DNA of 64,000 bases, taken from the NCBI GenBank assembly GCA_008729055.1, contig SDUX01000001.1, forward strand, positions 248,001 through 312,000, given 5' to 3'. Positions 41,389-52,200 of this stretch are shown here, piece by piece; positions within the stretch are counted from its first letter, which is position 1; each line of letters begins with the position of its first letter. The notes below the pieces were generated by a model. It was not told the origin of the DNA, ran no database searches, and saw only the letters and a list, made by a program, of their open reading frames with translations. The stretch is from Pyropia haitanensis (Eukaryota; Rhodophyta; Bangiophyceae; Bangiales; Bangiaceae). A program made the position numbers and the translations under genes.

Positions 41389-42766
41389 GGGGGGGAGGGG
41401 GGGTCGGGGGGGGGGGGGGTGGTGCCCGCGGCCCCATCCCGGCCCGCCGCCGCTGCCGCCGCCGCCGCCCCTCGCGCGCCGACGCGCGGCGAGGGGGTGG
41501 CGGTGGCGCGTTGCGGCGGTGGGGGGGGGGGGAGGGCGGCTGCGGGGGCCCACCGGGCGGGCGTGGTTGTGGCGGGGGGGGGGGGAGGGGGCGACGGCAC
41601 GCGGGTGGCGGGGCGGCGACGGCATTGGCGGCGGTGGTGGGGTGCGGCGGGCGGGAGGGGGCGGCGTCGGCTTTTCCCCTTGCGCCTCGTGGCCCCGCTC
41701 CATTTGTGTGGCTGTCCCGTTGGTCGGCGGCGCTCTACTGCCGGAAGGGACGGGGGGGGGGGTGGGCGGCCGCGGCCGCGGCTCGGCCACCCGCCGGCGC
41801 TGGCACGGGACGGTGGCGGCGGTGGCGGCGGCGGCGGCAGCGGCGGCGGCAGCCGCCAGCGCGGCCGCCGCGCGGCGGGCCAGTGGGCGGCGGCGCACGT
41901 CGGGGGCCAGCCGCGGGCGACGTCGCACTGGCCTGTGGGGCGCGGGGGAGGCGGCGGGCCCGGCTGCCGTCGCGCGCCGCCGCGGCGGCGGGGGTGCTCA
42001 CCAGGACGACGCGCCGCGGCCGCGACGGCGTACCGCCGCCGCCGCGACCGCCGGCGGGCGCGCGTCCCGCCCGCCGCGCTCCACCGCCTCGCGCGGGCGG
42101 GGCCACCCGCGCCCTGCGGATGGCACCGTCGCGTCCCGGTCGGCGTGCATGGCGCGGCCACCAGCTCCCGGCGGATGGCGCCGTTGCGTACCCGTCGGTG
42201 GCCATGGCGCGCCGCCCGCCCCCTCCCTCTAGCGCTCTCCTCAGCGCCGCCTCCACCCGCCTGTGCCACCCGATGCGGCCGTGGCTGGCCGGCCGCGCCG
42301 GCCGCCGCGCGCCGCCGCGCGCCGCCGCGCGCCCCCGCCCCGCGCCCGCCGCGCCCGCCGCCGCGTCAGCGGCGCCCGCGAGGGGCCGTCTCCCCCCCCG
42401 CGGCGTGGCAGGCCCGCCGGCCGGCCCCGCCGCATCGGCGGCGCCGCTGTCGTCGTCGTCGGGGGGGGGCGCGGGAGGCCGCGGCGGCGGCGGCGGCGAC
42501 AGCCGGCGAGCGGGGCCTGCGAGGACGAGCAGACAGTGCGGGGCGCCACGTCCAGGGACCCAGACATCCATGGAACGCAGACCATGGGGTCTTGTTTGCT
42601 TTTTGTTACTCGGCTGCACTCGACGAGATGGAATGCGAAGACGGGGAGAGTGTGGGCGGCCTGCCGCTGCATACGAGAGGCGCTGAGCGGGGCTGTGCGC
42701 CGACCATCCCTCCGCGGTCAGACTTCCACGCGGCCGAATATGCGAATGATCTCGATGCCGACCGTG
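41389..42766. other. Intergenic, no gene supported
   Basis: G+C-rich and low-complexity up to about 42580, then AT-richer. Frames are Arg/Gly/Pro/Ala-rich without domains. Confidence 0.4.
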
Positions 42767-43275
42767 CAGGGTTGGGCGGGGGTACGTTCGGTTCATAATT
42801 CGGACTGAAAATGACTCCCTAAAGATACCAAACTTGGGGAAGCTTCGGGTCGAACGTACTCGGCAGTGGAAAGTACTGAAACTGATCACGCAATTAGGGA
42901 TCAGACAGTTCCACTCCAAACGCACACCGCAAGCTGTCGGGTCCTCACCCCCCGCCAAAGCACCCGTATCCCCACCCCATACGTGCACCACCTAGCCATC
43001 TTCACTTCACTTGACTGCAAGAATCTGAGCGATGTCGGCGACGTCCGACAGCCTGCGGTCGGACCCGATTCCCGCATCTCTCGCATCGTCACCCACTCCC
43101 ACACCATCAACCAAAGCCTCACTGCTGTCACCGTCGAGAAGCCCCCGGGAGTTGAAGTAATTGTAGAGCAGACGGTACAGGCGCTCGTCGATCAGCCTCG
43201 CTCGCAACACCGACTGGATATTGCCGGCTTTGGAGAAAGCTAGCTCCTCAGCGGCAGAGCTTGTGAGAATTCAAA
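42767..43275 (-). pseudogene. hAT transposase C-terminal remnant with 3' end
   Basis: The minus strand encodes the hAT dimerisation segment: AAEELAFSKAGNIQSVLRARL then YRLLYNYFNSRGLL. It ends at a stop at 43007. About 240 bases further, the minus strand ends in CCCGCCCAACCCTG, typical of hAT terminal repeats (CAGGGTTGG on the plus strand from 42767). No upstream transposase domain was found and the matching 5' terminus is not apparent, so the element is 5'-truncated. Confidence 0.6.
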
Positions 43276-44397
43276 ACGTACGCCCAACCATCGAGCTAGC
43301 TCGGCGGTGCTCATGCTCGATTACCCCACTCTGTCTGCTCATGTGTGAGGACATAACTCACAGAGCTGGTCGGCAGCACTTTCCTAGTCCCACACTGTCG
43401 ACCGCGCGGTATTACCCACACGCGTAACCTGCTGCCACGTACAGTGTCGAAACCGCACGGTGAGTCAGGCTCCGCGACCGGCGGTGCGGCGTCATGGTGG
43501 AGGTGGGCTTTTCGCGCCCGGACTTCGGACATTGAGGGTGGCGCCCGCACCTGGCCTCAGAGCTGCAGGGAGTCAAAGGAGTTTGATGCCTTTTCAAGTA
43601 CGTACTTGGACACTCGTTAATGCAAAGTTCAGTTCGGTTCAGATCCTTGACCATAGCTTCTTAACTTTGGAAATCGGTAGGTCGAATATTACAACCCTGC
43701 GATCCTGATTTTCCGAGTGTCCTCTTGATTCAGGGGTCCTGTCTCGAGGGAGCGAGCGATTCTCCCCGAGCTTGAGCACAGATACGTAGGGCGCGCGACG
43801 GTGCGTGACTTGTGCCGACAGCACTAACGATGCGTCGATGTGCCCATGCATTGCGGAGCTCTCGCAAGGCACCGTCCATACGACAATGCTGAAGCTGGAA
43901 GCGTACGTCTGGTGGTCGGTACCCAGCCTGTGACGCTAAAGTAACTCTCCGCTCCGCGAGACGAGGAACGCGTCGCCCTCGGCCCGCCGCCCGCGCCGCA
44001 GCTCCCCGCGTCGCCTGGCTGCGCTCGCCTGCTCATAGCTGCCCTGCAGCGGTGTCTGTGCAGTTGCTGACTCGCCCGAGCTGGCTCGAGAGCACAGGCG
44101 GTACTGTAGTCGGAGTCTTCTCTCGCGCGCTGGGGGGGCGCAGACAGAGAGGCCACCTTCCAGTCAGGGTCCTCCTGGTCGCTGGTGATGGCAGGCTCTG
44201 TCACCGTTCTCGTAGAGGTCGGTCAGCTTCTTTCAGTGCTCGTGCATCCGTAGAGGGTGGGTGGGGGCATTCCGACATCCCCTTCGCACAGCCACCCACC
44301 GTTCGCTGGCACCAGGACGCCATCCTGTCCCCTCCACACTCGCCCATCACCCACTCACCCAGTGGCACACTCGCCCGCCTCCCCTCGCCCCCCCACT
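43276..44397. other. AT-richer intergenic region
   Basis: No gene supported. It may include further decayed transposon DNA upstream of the hAT tail. The right end should hold the promoter of the protease gene; no convincing TATA box was seen. Confidence 0.4.
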
Positions 44398-45705
44398 ATG
44401 GTACGTGCAGCCTCGCTGGTGGGCGCCCTCCTTTTTGGCGGCGCTGCCCTTGCCAGCACCCCCGCGGCGATCCCCACTGGCAAAGTCGCCGCCGGCCATG
44501 ACCTCCACGCCGCCCTGCGGGCGGCTACTCGGGACGTGCAGGTGCTGGTGCTCAAGAGCGACTGCGGCGCCGAGTGCCAGGCCGACACGGAGGTGCGCTT
44601 GACGGCGGCCGGGTGCGACCAGGTGAGGCTCTTCCCCACTCTCCGCATGGCGTCAGCGCGATGTGCGGCGCGCAGTGGCGGAAGTGGCGCCTGGGAGGCG
44701 GCTGACGGCGAAGTGGACGTGTCCCGCCTGCCGGGCGTGCAGTCTGCCGCCCCCGACGGGGTCGTGACGATGCGCCCGCCCGCCGGCGGGGAGGCCGCCG
44801 CCGCCGCCGCCGCTTACGCCGCCGGCGTGGAGGCTAAACGCGACATGGGCACGGGGCTGTGGGGGCTGGACCGGATCAACCAGGCGGCGCTGCCGCTGGA
44901 CGGCAACACCACCGCGGCCTGCTATCCCACCCGCGGCGCCGGAGTTACCGTGTACATTATCGACACAGGCCTGACGACGGAGCACGAACAGTTTGGCGGC
45001 CGTGCGACGGCGCTGGTGGCGCCCGGCGCGGACCTGCCGTCGACCATTGACGAGTACCGCAACCGCACGGGCCACGGCAGCCACGTGGCCGGGACGGTGG
45101 CGGGCGCCACAGTGGGCGTGGCGCCCGCCGCGACGGTCGTCGGCATCCGCGCGTTTGACGCGCGCGGCGGCAGCCGTCGCGTCGACCTTGTGTCGGCGAT
45201 CGAGTACGTCACGGCGGCCAAGGCGGCCAAGCGCGGCGCCAAGGTGGTGCTCAACGCGTCCTTTTGGGCAGACAACCCCGACGGCACCACGACGGCGGCG
45301 GCCAATCGGGCGGCCGAGGCGGGCGTCATTGTCGTTGTCAGTGCGGGCAACGAGGCGATCAGCGCGTGCACGTACCACCCCGCCCGGGCGGCGGGCGCGA
45401 TTACCGTCGCGGCCACGACGGTCGACGACGAGCTCGCGTTTTTTTCCGCCCGCGGCCGGTGTGTTGCCGTCTCGGCGCCGGGCTTCAAAATCCTGTCGGT
45501 CCGCGCAAACACCGATGACAAGCTGTTCTACAAGACGGGAACGTCGATGGCAGCACCTCATGTTTCCGGCCTCGCCGCGTTGATCATGGCCGAGGACCCG
45601 GCGGGGGGGGACCTCGGCCGCGATGAGGTGCTCCGCCGGCTGACCCGCGACGCGCCCACGGTTGGGGGGTTCCCGATGGCGTGGGCCAACCCGTCTTGTG
45701 CTTAG
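44398..45705 (+). CDS. Secreted subtilisin-like serine protease (S8, proteinase K type)
   Basis: 435 residues. A signal peptide (MVRAASLVGALLFGGAALAS) is followed by an I9-like inhibitory propeptide (VQVLVLKSDC to LPGVQSAAPDGVVTM). The mature domain begins near WGLDRINQAALPLDG. The catalytic triad is complete: Asp189 in YIIDTG, His226 in GHGSHVAGT, Ser383 in GTSMAAPHVSG. The oxyanion Asn318 is in VVVSAGNE. Ten or so cysteines suggest disulfides. Size and motif order fit secreted eukaryotic proteinase-K-like enzymes. It has no intron, and coding composition is steady. The target is unknown. Cleavage of the Arg-rich P1-P5 precursors is conceivable, but typical proteinase-K enzymes are not kexin-like, so that link is speculative. 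Confidence 0.93.
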   Translation: MVRAASLVGALLFGGAALASTPAAIPTGKVAAGHDLHAALRAATRDVQVLVLKSDCGAECQADTEVRLTAAGCDQVRLFPTLRMASARCAARSGGSGAWEAADGEVDVSRLPGVQSAAPDGVVTMRPPAGGEAAAAAAAYAAGVEAKRDMGTGLWGLDRINQAALPLDGNTTAACYPTRGAGVTVYIIDTGLTTEHEQFGGRATALVAPGADLPSTIDEYRNRTGHGSHVAGTVAGATVGVAPAATVVGIRAFDARGGSRRVDLVSAIEYVTAAKAAKRGAKVVLNASFWADNPDGTTTAAANRAAEAGVIVVVSAGNEAISACTYHPARAAGAITVAATTVDDELAFFSARGRCVAVSAPGFKILSVRANTDDKLFYKTGTSMAAPHVSGLAALIMAEDPAGGDLGRDEVLRRLTRDAPTVGGFPMAWANPSCA

Positions 45706-45830
45706 ACGGCAGTGGCGCCCCAGTGGCCGTGCGGCGGCCACACCGAGAGCAAGAGGGTGGCTGTGTTTGGTACGAGGGAAGGACCGGGCTGAGTGGAGGC
45801 GAGACTGGGAGCATTGCGAGTGTTGCAGTG

Positions 45831-46254
45831 CCCTGAATTTTGTCTCATGGTTACAACGACAACAGCGCCAGAGTAACAGCATGGACCAATCACGTGCTGG
45901 CAGATGAGACACAGCCAATAGCGGGCTGCGATGAACAGGTCCGTAATAGCTGGTGATTGGCTGCATCGACAGTGGGTCTTGAACGGACCTCTGATTGGTC
46001 AGATTGCTGTTGTGTCTGATTCAATCTTCCTCGTTCATTCTCGATCTCATGCGTTGTTGTTGAGACCAGCTGCCCGTGTTGGAACTGGTGCCAATTCCCT
46101 GATTGACGAGCTCAAAAATCTCGGAAAAAACTCAAGTCCCAGTATTCGTGCCACAATTGTCGCTAATGTGGAACGACCATTGGTCTGTGACTTGTCATGT
46201 GAGGCATGTCATTGGTCACCTACTGTTTGGTGTCGCGATGAGACAGAATTCGGG
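45831..46254. repeat. Inverted-repeat-bounded segment with seven CCAAT boxes
   Basis: CCCTGAATTTTGTCTCATGG (45831-45850) faces an imperfect inverse at 46235-46254 (reading CCCGAATTCTGTCTCAT on the minus strand). Between and near them are CCAAT or ATTGG at 45886, 45915, 45956, 45994, 46091, 46179 and 46211, plus the E-box CACGTG at 45891. The arms suggest a MITE-like insertion. The CCAAT cluster may serve the trigger factor promoter just downstream. Confidence 0.45.
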
Positions 46255-46469
46255 CAACCACCCAGGCCGACGTGCTTTTCTGTTCAATACATATACTGAG
46301 CGTCACTTGCTGATCGCCAGATTCGAAAGTCATCGCAGTTCTTGGAGCTCCAAGAGGGCAGCTCTCGTTCTCGTCATCGTCGGCGATGGCGACGACTTCC
46401 GAGTCCACACGGCCGGCACCTTCCGCCAGACAACCACGCCCGTCCGTCCTGCTACAACCTAACTCAGTC

Positions 46470-48450
46470 ATGGCGTTTCGAGACGCCGCCGCCTTCCTCT
46501 CCCCCGCCCATGCATCTGTGTGGTCGGGCTGCCGCGACGACACCGCGGCGGCCTGCCGCCGCGGGCCCATTCGGTGGCACGCGCGGCGGGCGGCGGCGGC
46601 CGCGCCCCCGCTCCTCCAGCAGCGGCGGCAGTTGCGGCGGCGGCTGCTCGACGGCGGGTCGGTTACCATGGCACTGAGCGTGGCGTCCAAGGGGCTACCC
46701 GCGTCGGTGGTGCAGGTGGACATTTCCGTGTCGGCCGACGAAGTGGCCGCTGCGTACGAGGCGGTACGTATGAGCGAGAAAGAGGGCGGGGGGGGGGGCT
46801 GGAGGGGAGGTGGTGCGGCTGCCAAGAGGCGAGGTGCCAGGCAGGCGCTGCTGTTGAATGGGAGGCTGCGTTGGTGGGGGGTGGGGCGGGGTTGCTCGGC
46901 AGAGGGCAGGACCTTGGCTCCGGCTGCTACTGTGCTCGACGGATGCCCACCATTGCGGCCAGAAGGGGTGTCGGTGGCTTTGTGCTGCCAGGGTGTGCCC
47001 GAACGATTTCTGAAGCATCGCCTCCGGGCGCCTGCTCCTGTGCCCATCTCGCAGCCGCCGCAACTCCCGCTCCCCCTTTCCCCTCCCCTCCCTTGACTTG
47101 CAGGCAGCCCAAGAGCTGGCGACCGAGAACGACCTCCCCTCCCCCACCACTGTTGAAGCGGTCACCGCCGCCCTTGGCGCGCCCGTCGTTGCGTCGGCCG
47201 CCGTCGGCCGGGTCATTGACACGGCGGTGCCGGCGGCGCTGTCGGAGCTGTCGCTCAAGCCGCTCGGGCAGGTGCGCCTGGCCGACCATGTGGACGCGAC
47301 CACCCTGGTAGCGGCCGCCTCCCCGTCGGCGCCGCTGGCCTTTGCCGTCGCCCTCGACGTGTGGCCGGTGGCGACGCTGACGGGGCCCCACCGGGGCCTG
47401 GCCGTCACGGCCGTCCGGCCCGCCGGCTCGGCGGGCACCGCCACCACGTCAGCCGCCGACGTGGCGGCCGCCACCGACGCGGCGGTCGAGGCGGCGCTCC
47501 TCCGCATGCGCACCGCAGAGGCCACGTACGTGCCCGTCGTGGGTGCCGAGGCGGCCGGGCGTGTGGCGACCGCGGGCGATGGCGCGGTCATTTCGCTGGC
47601 CGGCTTTGTGCGGCAGCCCGATGGGAGTCGTGGGGAGCCCCTGCCCGACGGCATTGGAGACGGAGAGCCGGTGGAGCTGCCGCTGACACCCGGCGGCGGC
47701 CCGATGCCCGCCTTTGTCGACGCCGTCCTGGGGCTGGCCGTCGGCGAGACGGGCACCGCCGAGGTGGTCTTCCCGCCGACAGCGGGCCGGGTGGAGCTGC
47801 GCGGCGTCGCCGCCATCTTTGACGTCACCCTCTTGTCCATCACCGAGCCGGTGCTGCCGCCGCTCGATGACACGTTTGCCGCGGCGGTGGCGCCGCCAGC
47901 ACGGACGGTGGCGGACCTCCGCGCGTCGGTGCGGGCGACGCTCGCCGCCGAGTCGGCCGCCGCCGACGCCGAGGCGGTGGCGTCTGGCGTGGAGGACGCG
48001 CTGCTGGCCATCACGTCGGTCGATGTGCCCGCAACGCTCATTGAGGAGGGCGTCCGCCGCCGGTACGCGCGCCTCCTCACCGGCCTCAAGGCGCAAGGCG
48101 CGGTACCACCCTCCGAGTGGGCGGCCATGGTCACTCCCGACCGCTACGAGGCGTACAAGGCTGGGGCCGTCGACGGGGTGGCGCGGGGGCTGATTCTCAA
48201 CTTTGGCATCGCCGCGGTCGCCGCCGCGGAGGGCCTAGCGCCGCCGCCCGCCGCTGAGGTGGACGACCAGGTGGAGTTGGCGCGGCTCGCCCTCAAGGGC
48301 GAGCCGATGGAGGACGAGCCCGCCGTGCGCGACCGGATCATCGCGCACCTGGAGCGCCAGGCGGTCATGGCGGTACTGATGGAGAGCGCAGTGGTGACGT
48401 GGGTGGACGGCGAGGTGGGCGTGCCAGAGGCGACAGAGGCGGCCGTGTAG
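46470..48450 (+). CDS. tig: Trigger factor, plastid-targeted ribosome-associated chaperone
   Basis: Two exons, 46470-46763 and 47104-48450, 546 residues. The intron has donor GTACGT and acceptor TTGCAG and joins YEA to AAQELATENDLPSP in phase 0. The N-terminus (MAFRDAAAFLSPAHAS and Arg-rich to LLDGGSVTMA) looks like a rhodophyte plastid transit peptide. Then comes the ribosome-binding domain (LSVASKGLPASVVQVDISVSADEVAAAYEA), the FKBP-like PPIase domain (AVISLAGFV, VVFPPTAGRVELRGVAAIFDVTLLSI) and the C-terminal helical chaperone domain (LPPLDDTFAAAV, VPATLIEEGVRRR, DRIIAHLERQAVMAVLMESA). It should bind nascent chains on plastid ribosomes. The domains, length and splice phase fit well. Mitochondrial location is unlikely for this family. 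Confidence 0.9.
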
Positions 48451-51183
48451 CGTGGATGGTGTGGGGGTACGGTGTGGGGGGGGGGGGGGGGAGTGCGCTC
48501 GCCGGCTGCGAGGAAGCAGAAGTGAACGTGTCAGTGGAGAGCTGGGACACGGCGGGCTCTGAGGGCGTCGACGCGAGGTTCCATGTAGGACACGGCCACG
48601 AAGCGTCGACGGGGATAGGGCTCCCCGCGGCCACGGCGCGGCGCCTCCACACCGACCCAAGCCCGGTCGTGCAGATGGAATTCAGCCGCCCTCCCTCACC
48701 CTCACTGCGAGCTCGGCTGCGGCCGTTCCCCGGCGAACGCCGACGGCCGCTCCTCGCCCGATCACCGTTTTGAGGTAGCGTCAAGGTGCTCACCCCGCGT
48801 CCCGGCCTTCTCCATCCTGCGGGCACGGGGCATGCCCCCCTCGACGGCGCCACCACCATCGGTGCCGCCACCGCCGCGCCTCCACCATGATCGGCGACGG
48901 GTTCATGAGATGGTCCTCGTTCTGTCTTTGAATTCGCTCTCTGCGCTTCTCAGTCTCTTTTTCCTACCAGCGAGCAAACGTCCTCGCCCCCCGCCCCCCC
49001 CAACCCCCCCCCTCTACTCTGCACCGTGACTTGAGGAGGCTAAAGAAAACGGGAGTTAGAAGGACCCTGTCCCCCACGTCGGTACACGACGGTCGCACCG
49101 GCGGAGCGACCTGGCCCCCTGCCCCCCCTCGCAGCGTCGACGAGACGGATCTGCCGCGTCGCTGCCACCGAGGCGCTTGTCCGGCGGGGCGGCCCTCCCA
49201 CCGCACGCCATCCGTTGTCCGCAGCCATTCTTCCCCCCTCTGGCCTTTACGCGCGGGCTGGTCTACCGCCGTCGCGACGGGCCGCCCTTCGTGGACGGGT
49301 TGGCCGTGTGGCCAGCGGCGGCGGCGTCAGCGGCGACGGCGATGGTGGTAGTGATTATAGAGTGCGTCCTATAAACAGTGGATGATAACGGTACGTCACG
49401 GTGAAGGTGCAGGAAATCGTCGTCTGGACCAATGAATCCACACCTTCACGTCCGAGCAACATCCACTTTTTAGCGGAAGCACAGTAGCGGTCGCGGTAGT
49501 GAAGAGTAGTTGCCCCACCGGTGCGTGGGGGGTCGCGGGCGGTCCCCGCTCTCCTGAGCCGTCAACCAAAAATCTCTCCACGTCTACCCTTTGCGCGGTA
49601 ATTCTCCGCACTATACCCCACGCCCACCACCCCGATGGTCCAACTCCCCGCGCTTTGCGTGTCGTGCATGCAACGGGGCCACCCGCGGGCCACCCGTCGT
49701 CGTCATCGGCACGTGTCCCCCCACACACACGAGACTCGACAGAGGACGTTCCGCCACACATCTCCCCTGTGGCCCACCACGTGGGCGGCCCGGGGGAAGG
49801 CGACGCGACGCCATCCGGCCGTTCCCCGCCCACCGGCCGTCGGCGCGGCGCTCATGAGGGCGGGGGTATCTTCCTCCGTCGCCGCTCCCCCAGACCACCC
49901 ACCCGCGCCCCCATCTCCCGTCCGCCCCCCCCTCCCACCCACCCTGTCCACCCGCCCGCCCCCTCATATCCCGTCCACCACCTCTCCCTGTGCCCCCTCT
50001 CCCCACCCCGCAATGGCGTCAGATCAACCGGAGCGGCAGCACTGCGTTTGACCCCCAGCCCCCGCCCCCGGCCCTCCCTTCCCGGCTTTGCGTGGCGCGC
50101 CGTACCGTCGGGCCCCGTGGCAGCGCCAGCGACGGCCGCTGCTCCTCTACTCCTGGGCGCACACACCCACCCCCCCCCCCTCCACACCGCACTTCTTCCT
50201 GGCCCTCCCGGCGGGGAGTGCGGGGCGGTAGCGATGGTTGTGGCGATGACGGTGGCTGTGGCGGTGGTGGTTGCGGCGCCGGCGGCAGAGGCAGCAGCAG
50301 CAGTGGAGGCGGAATGAACGGCTAGCCGCCCGTCCCCCTGCCGTCCGCTCCTCTCCCCTCGTAAGCGGGGCGCAGCGGCCCGGCGGTGGCAACTCGATGG
50401 CAATCCCTATGGCAACCCCCCGCGGAGGAGGTGGTGGTGAAGGAGATCGGCGCGTCTGTAGCCCCTCCTGACACCTGGAACGCCATAGCCAGCATCCGCG
50501 GCCGTCCGCCTTCCTTCCGCTCCCCCCTCCCATTTGTTCCCCCCTTTTGCAAGCAGCGGCCACCTCCTACCCCCCCTCCCCTCCCGCCTCCCCCCCCGGC
50601 CTTCCGTATCTGCTTGTCCCCGTCATTGGGGGTGGTGGACGGCGGTGGCCGTTGTGGGCCGGCGTCCGCCCCGCACCGTTACGCCGGGCGGCATCTTCCC
50701 CCCCCCCTCCCCCCACGACGGTTTCCGGGGCTTGGTGGGGGTAGCAGTGGGGGGGGGTTGGAGTTTTCGGACAGGCCGTTCTGGTCGTCGTTCATCATCA
50801 CACCCTGCGGTAGCTTCCAGCCAGGCAGTCGCTTCCGCTGTGGTAGGCAGGGGCGAGGGGCGTGCCGATGCGGGGGCGCCCTTCACGTACGAGTCCCCCG
50901 TCGGTGCTCCATTCCGCCGCCCCATCTGCACCGCAGCGACGGTGGCCGCCGAGCTAGCCGCGTTGGACAGGCCGGTAGGGTGTGGTCGTTGCATTGACTT
51001 CCCCCCCCCCCCTATTGTGTTCCGCACATCGTGGGCCTTGCCTTGTCCACTTCCCTCGTCGCCGTCCTCTACCCCCCCCCCCCCTTTCGCCTTTTGGCCC
51101 CTCTGTTTTCCTCTTTCTCTCCTATGCCAACCAACACTGTGTGCCTGCCTGGCTGCATCGCGCTCTCAGCGCGGCCGTCCACC
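48451..51183. other. 2.7-kb intergenic region
   Basis: No gene supported. Frames are Pro/Ser/Arg-rich. At 49360-49450 there is a small AT-richer island with CCTATAAAC and a 9-bp inverted pair (GTGAAGGTG, CACCTTCAC), possibly a promoter or a hairpin. The right end precedes the Cys-rich gene at 51184 and is pyrimidine-rich. Confidence 0.4.
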
Positions 51184-52200
51184 ATGGGGCGGATGGGGCG
51201 GCGGCGGCCATCTCCTCAACGGCGCACCAGCCGATGGACGGCCGCCGCGGCGACCGTGGTGGGCGCCCTCCTTGCGGTGGCAGCCACCCCGAGACCTGCT
51301 GGTGGGGTGCCGTGGCCCGCCGCAGGCGAGGGGGGGAGACGGGGAGGAGGGGGGAGGGGGGGCGGCGGCGGCGGCGGGGGCGGCGGCCACGGCCGTTGGC
51401 CGCCAGACGACGAGGCGGCTGCGGCTGTGGCGGCAGCGGCTGCAATGGCCAGGTTGCGATGGGCGGCCGACGACGGGGGGAGGATGCCGCCGCCACCGCC
51501 GTCGCCACCGCCGCCGCCACTAGACGCGGCGAGGAGGGCGGTAGCCGCTGAGGCAGCGGCGGCGGCGGCAGCGCAGGCGGCAGCGACGGAGGCGCTTGCG
51601 GAGGCGGCGGCGGCAGCAGATGCTGCGGCCGTGCGGGTGGCCGCCGTCGGCGGGCGACTCGGCAGTCCATGGGGGGGAAGAGGACCGGCTTGGCGGCCGC
51701 GGCGAGGCCGTCAGCTGCCGTCCCGGCAGCCACCGCTGCCGCCCTCCCTGGCGGCGCCCGCCCCGTCGCCCCCGTCCCAACGCCGCCGCCGAGCCACCGT
51801 TGGCGAGACAAGAGGAGCTGATAGCGACGGAGGCGGCAGCGGCAGCGACGGTGGCGGCGGTGATGGTGACGGCGGCGGCAGCGGTGGCAAGCACGGTGGG
51901 CGCGGCGGCGGCGACCGCGGCGTCGGCAGCCGCCTTCACCCCCCCACCAGCCGGCGGCTGTCACCCTCCCAGTTGCGCACCCTGGGGCTGCTGTGTGGGT
52001 GTCGCCGCCACTGGCGGCCGCGGCTCAAGTCCGAGCGGCGGCCCGTGTCAGACCCCGCCAACCGCTACTGCTGCAGCAACGCGTGCTGGGCGTCGTCTGC
52101 GGCGCTGGGCATTGCGGGGCGTGCCAGCATCCGGCGGTGCTGCACCAAGATGCGCAAGCCGTGCCCGACGGCAGTGACCAAGGTGCGGTTTGACTTCTAA
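51184..52200 (+). CDS. Secreted or membrane-anchored protein with Cys-rich C-terminus
   Basis: 338 residues from ATG 51184 (MGRMGRRRPSPQRRTSRW). A hydrophobic run (TAAAATVVGALLAVAATPRP) is a signal peptide or signal anchor with a long basic n-region. The middle is Gly-, Ala- and Pro-rich low complexity, including a probable Ala-rich helix (EAAAAAAAQAAATEALAEAA) and a Gly/Asp/Ser stretch. The C-terminal 80 residues are different: basic with eight cysteines in the order CGC, CC, C, CC, C (NRYCCSNACW, RRCCTKMRKPC). The frame is unbroken. No family recognised. Like P1-P5 it joins a secretion signal, a low-complexity spacer and a basic Cys-containing tail, but the Cys pattern is different. Confidence 0.55.
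   Translation: MGRMGRRRPSPQRRTSRWTAAAATVVGALLAVAATPRPAGGVPWPAAGEGGRRGGGGRGGGGGGGGGGHGRWPPDDEAAAAVAAAAAMARLRWAADDGGRMPPPPPSPPPPPLDAARRAVAAEAAAAAAAQAAATEALAEAAAAADAAAVRVAAVGGRLGSPWGGRGPAWRPRRGRQLPSRQPPLPPSLAAPAPSPPSQRRRRATVGETRGADSDGGGSGSDGGGGDGDGGGSGGKHGGRGGGDRGVGSRLHPPTSRRLSPSQLRTLGLLCGCRRHWRPRLKSERRPVSDPANRYCCSNACWASSAALGIAGRASIRRCCTKMRKPCPTAVTKVRFDF

Noticed and set aside
44398..45705. Subtilisin as the converting enzyme of P1-P5
   Set aside because: No kexin-type P-domain or acidic substrate pocket evidence; proteinase-K-like members are usually degradative. Kept only as a remote possibility.
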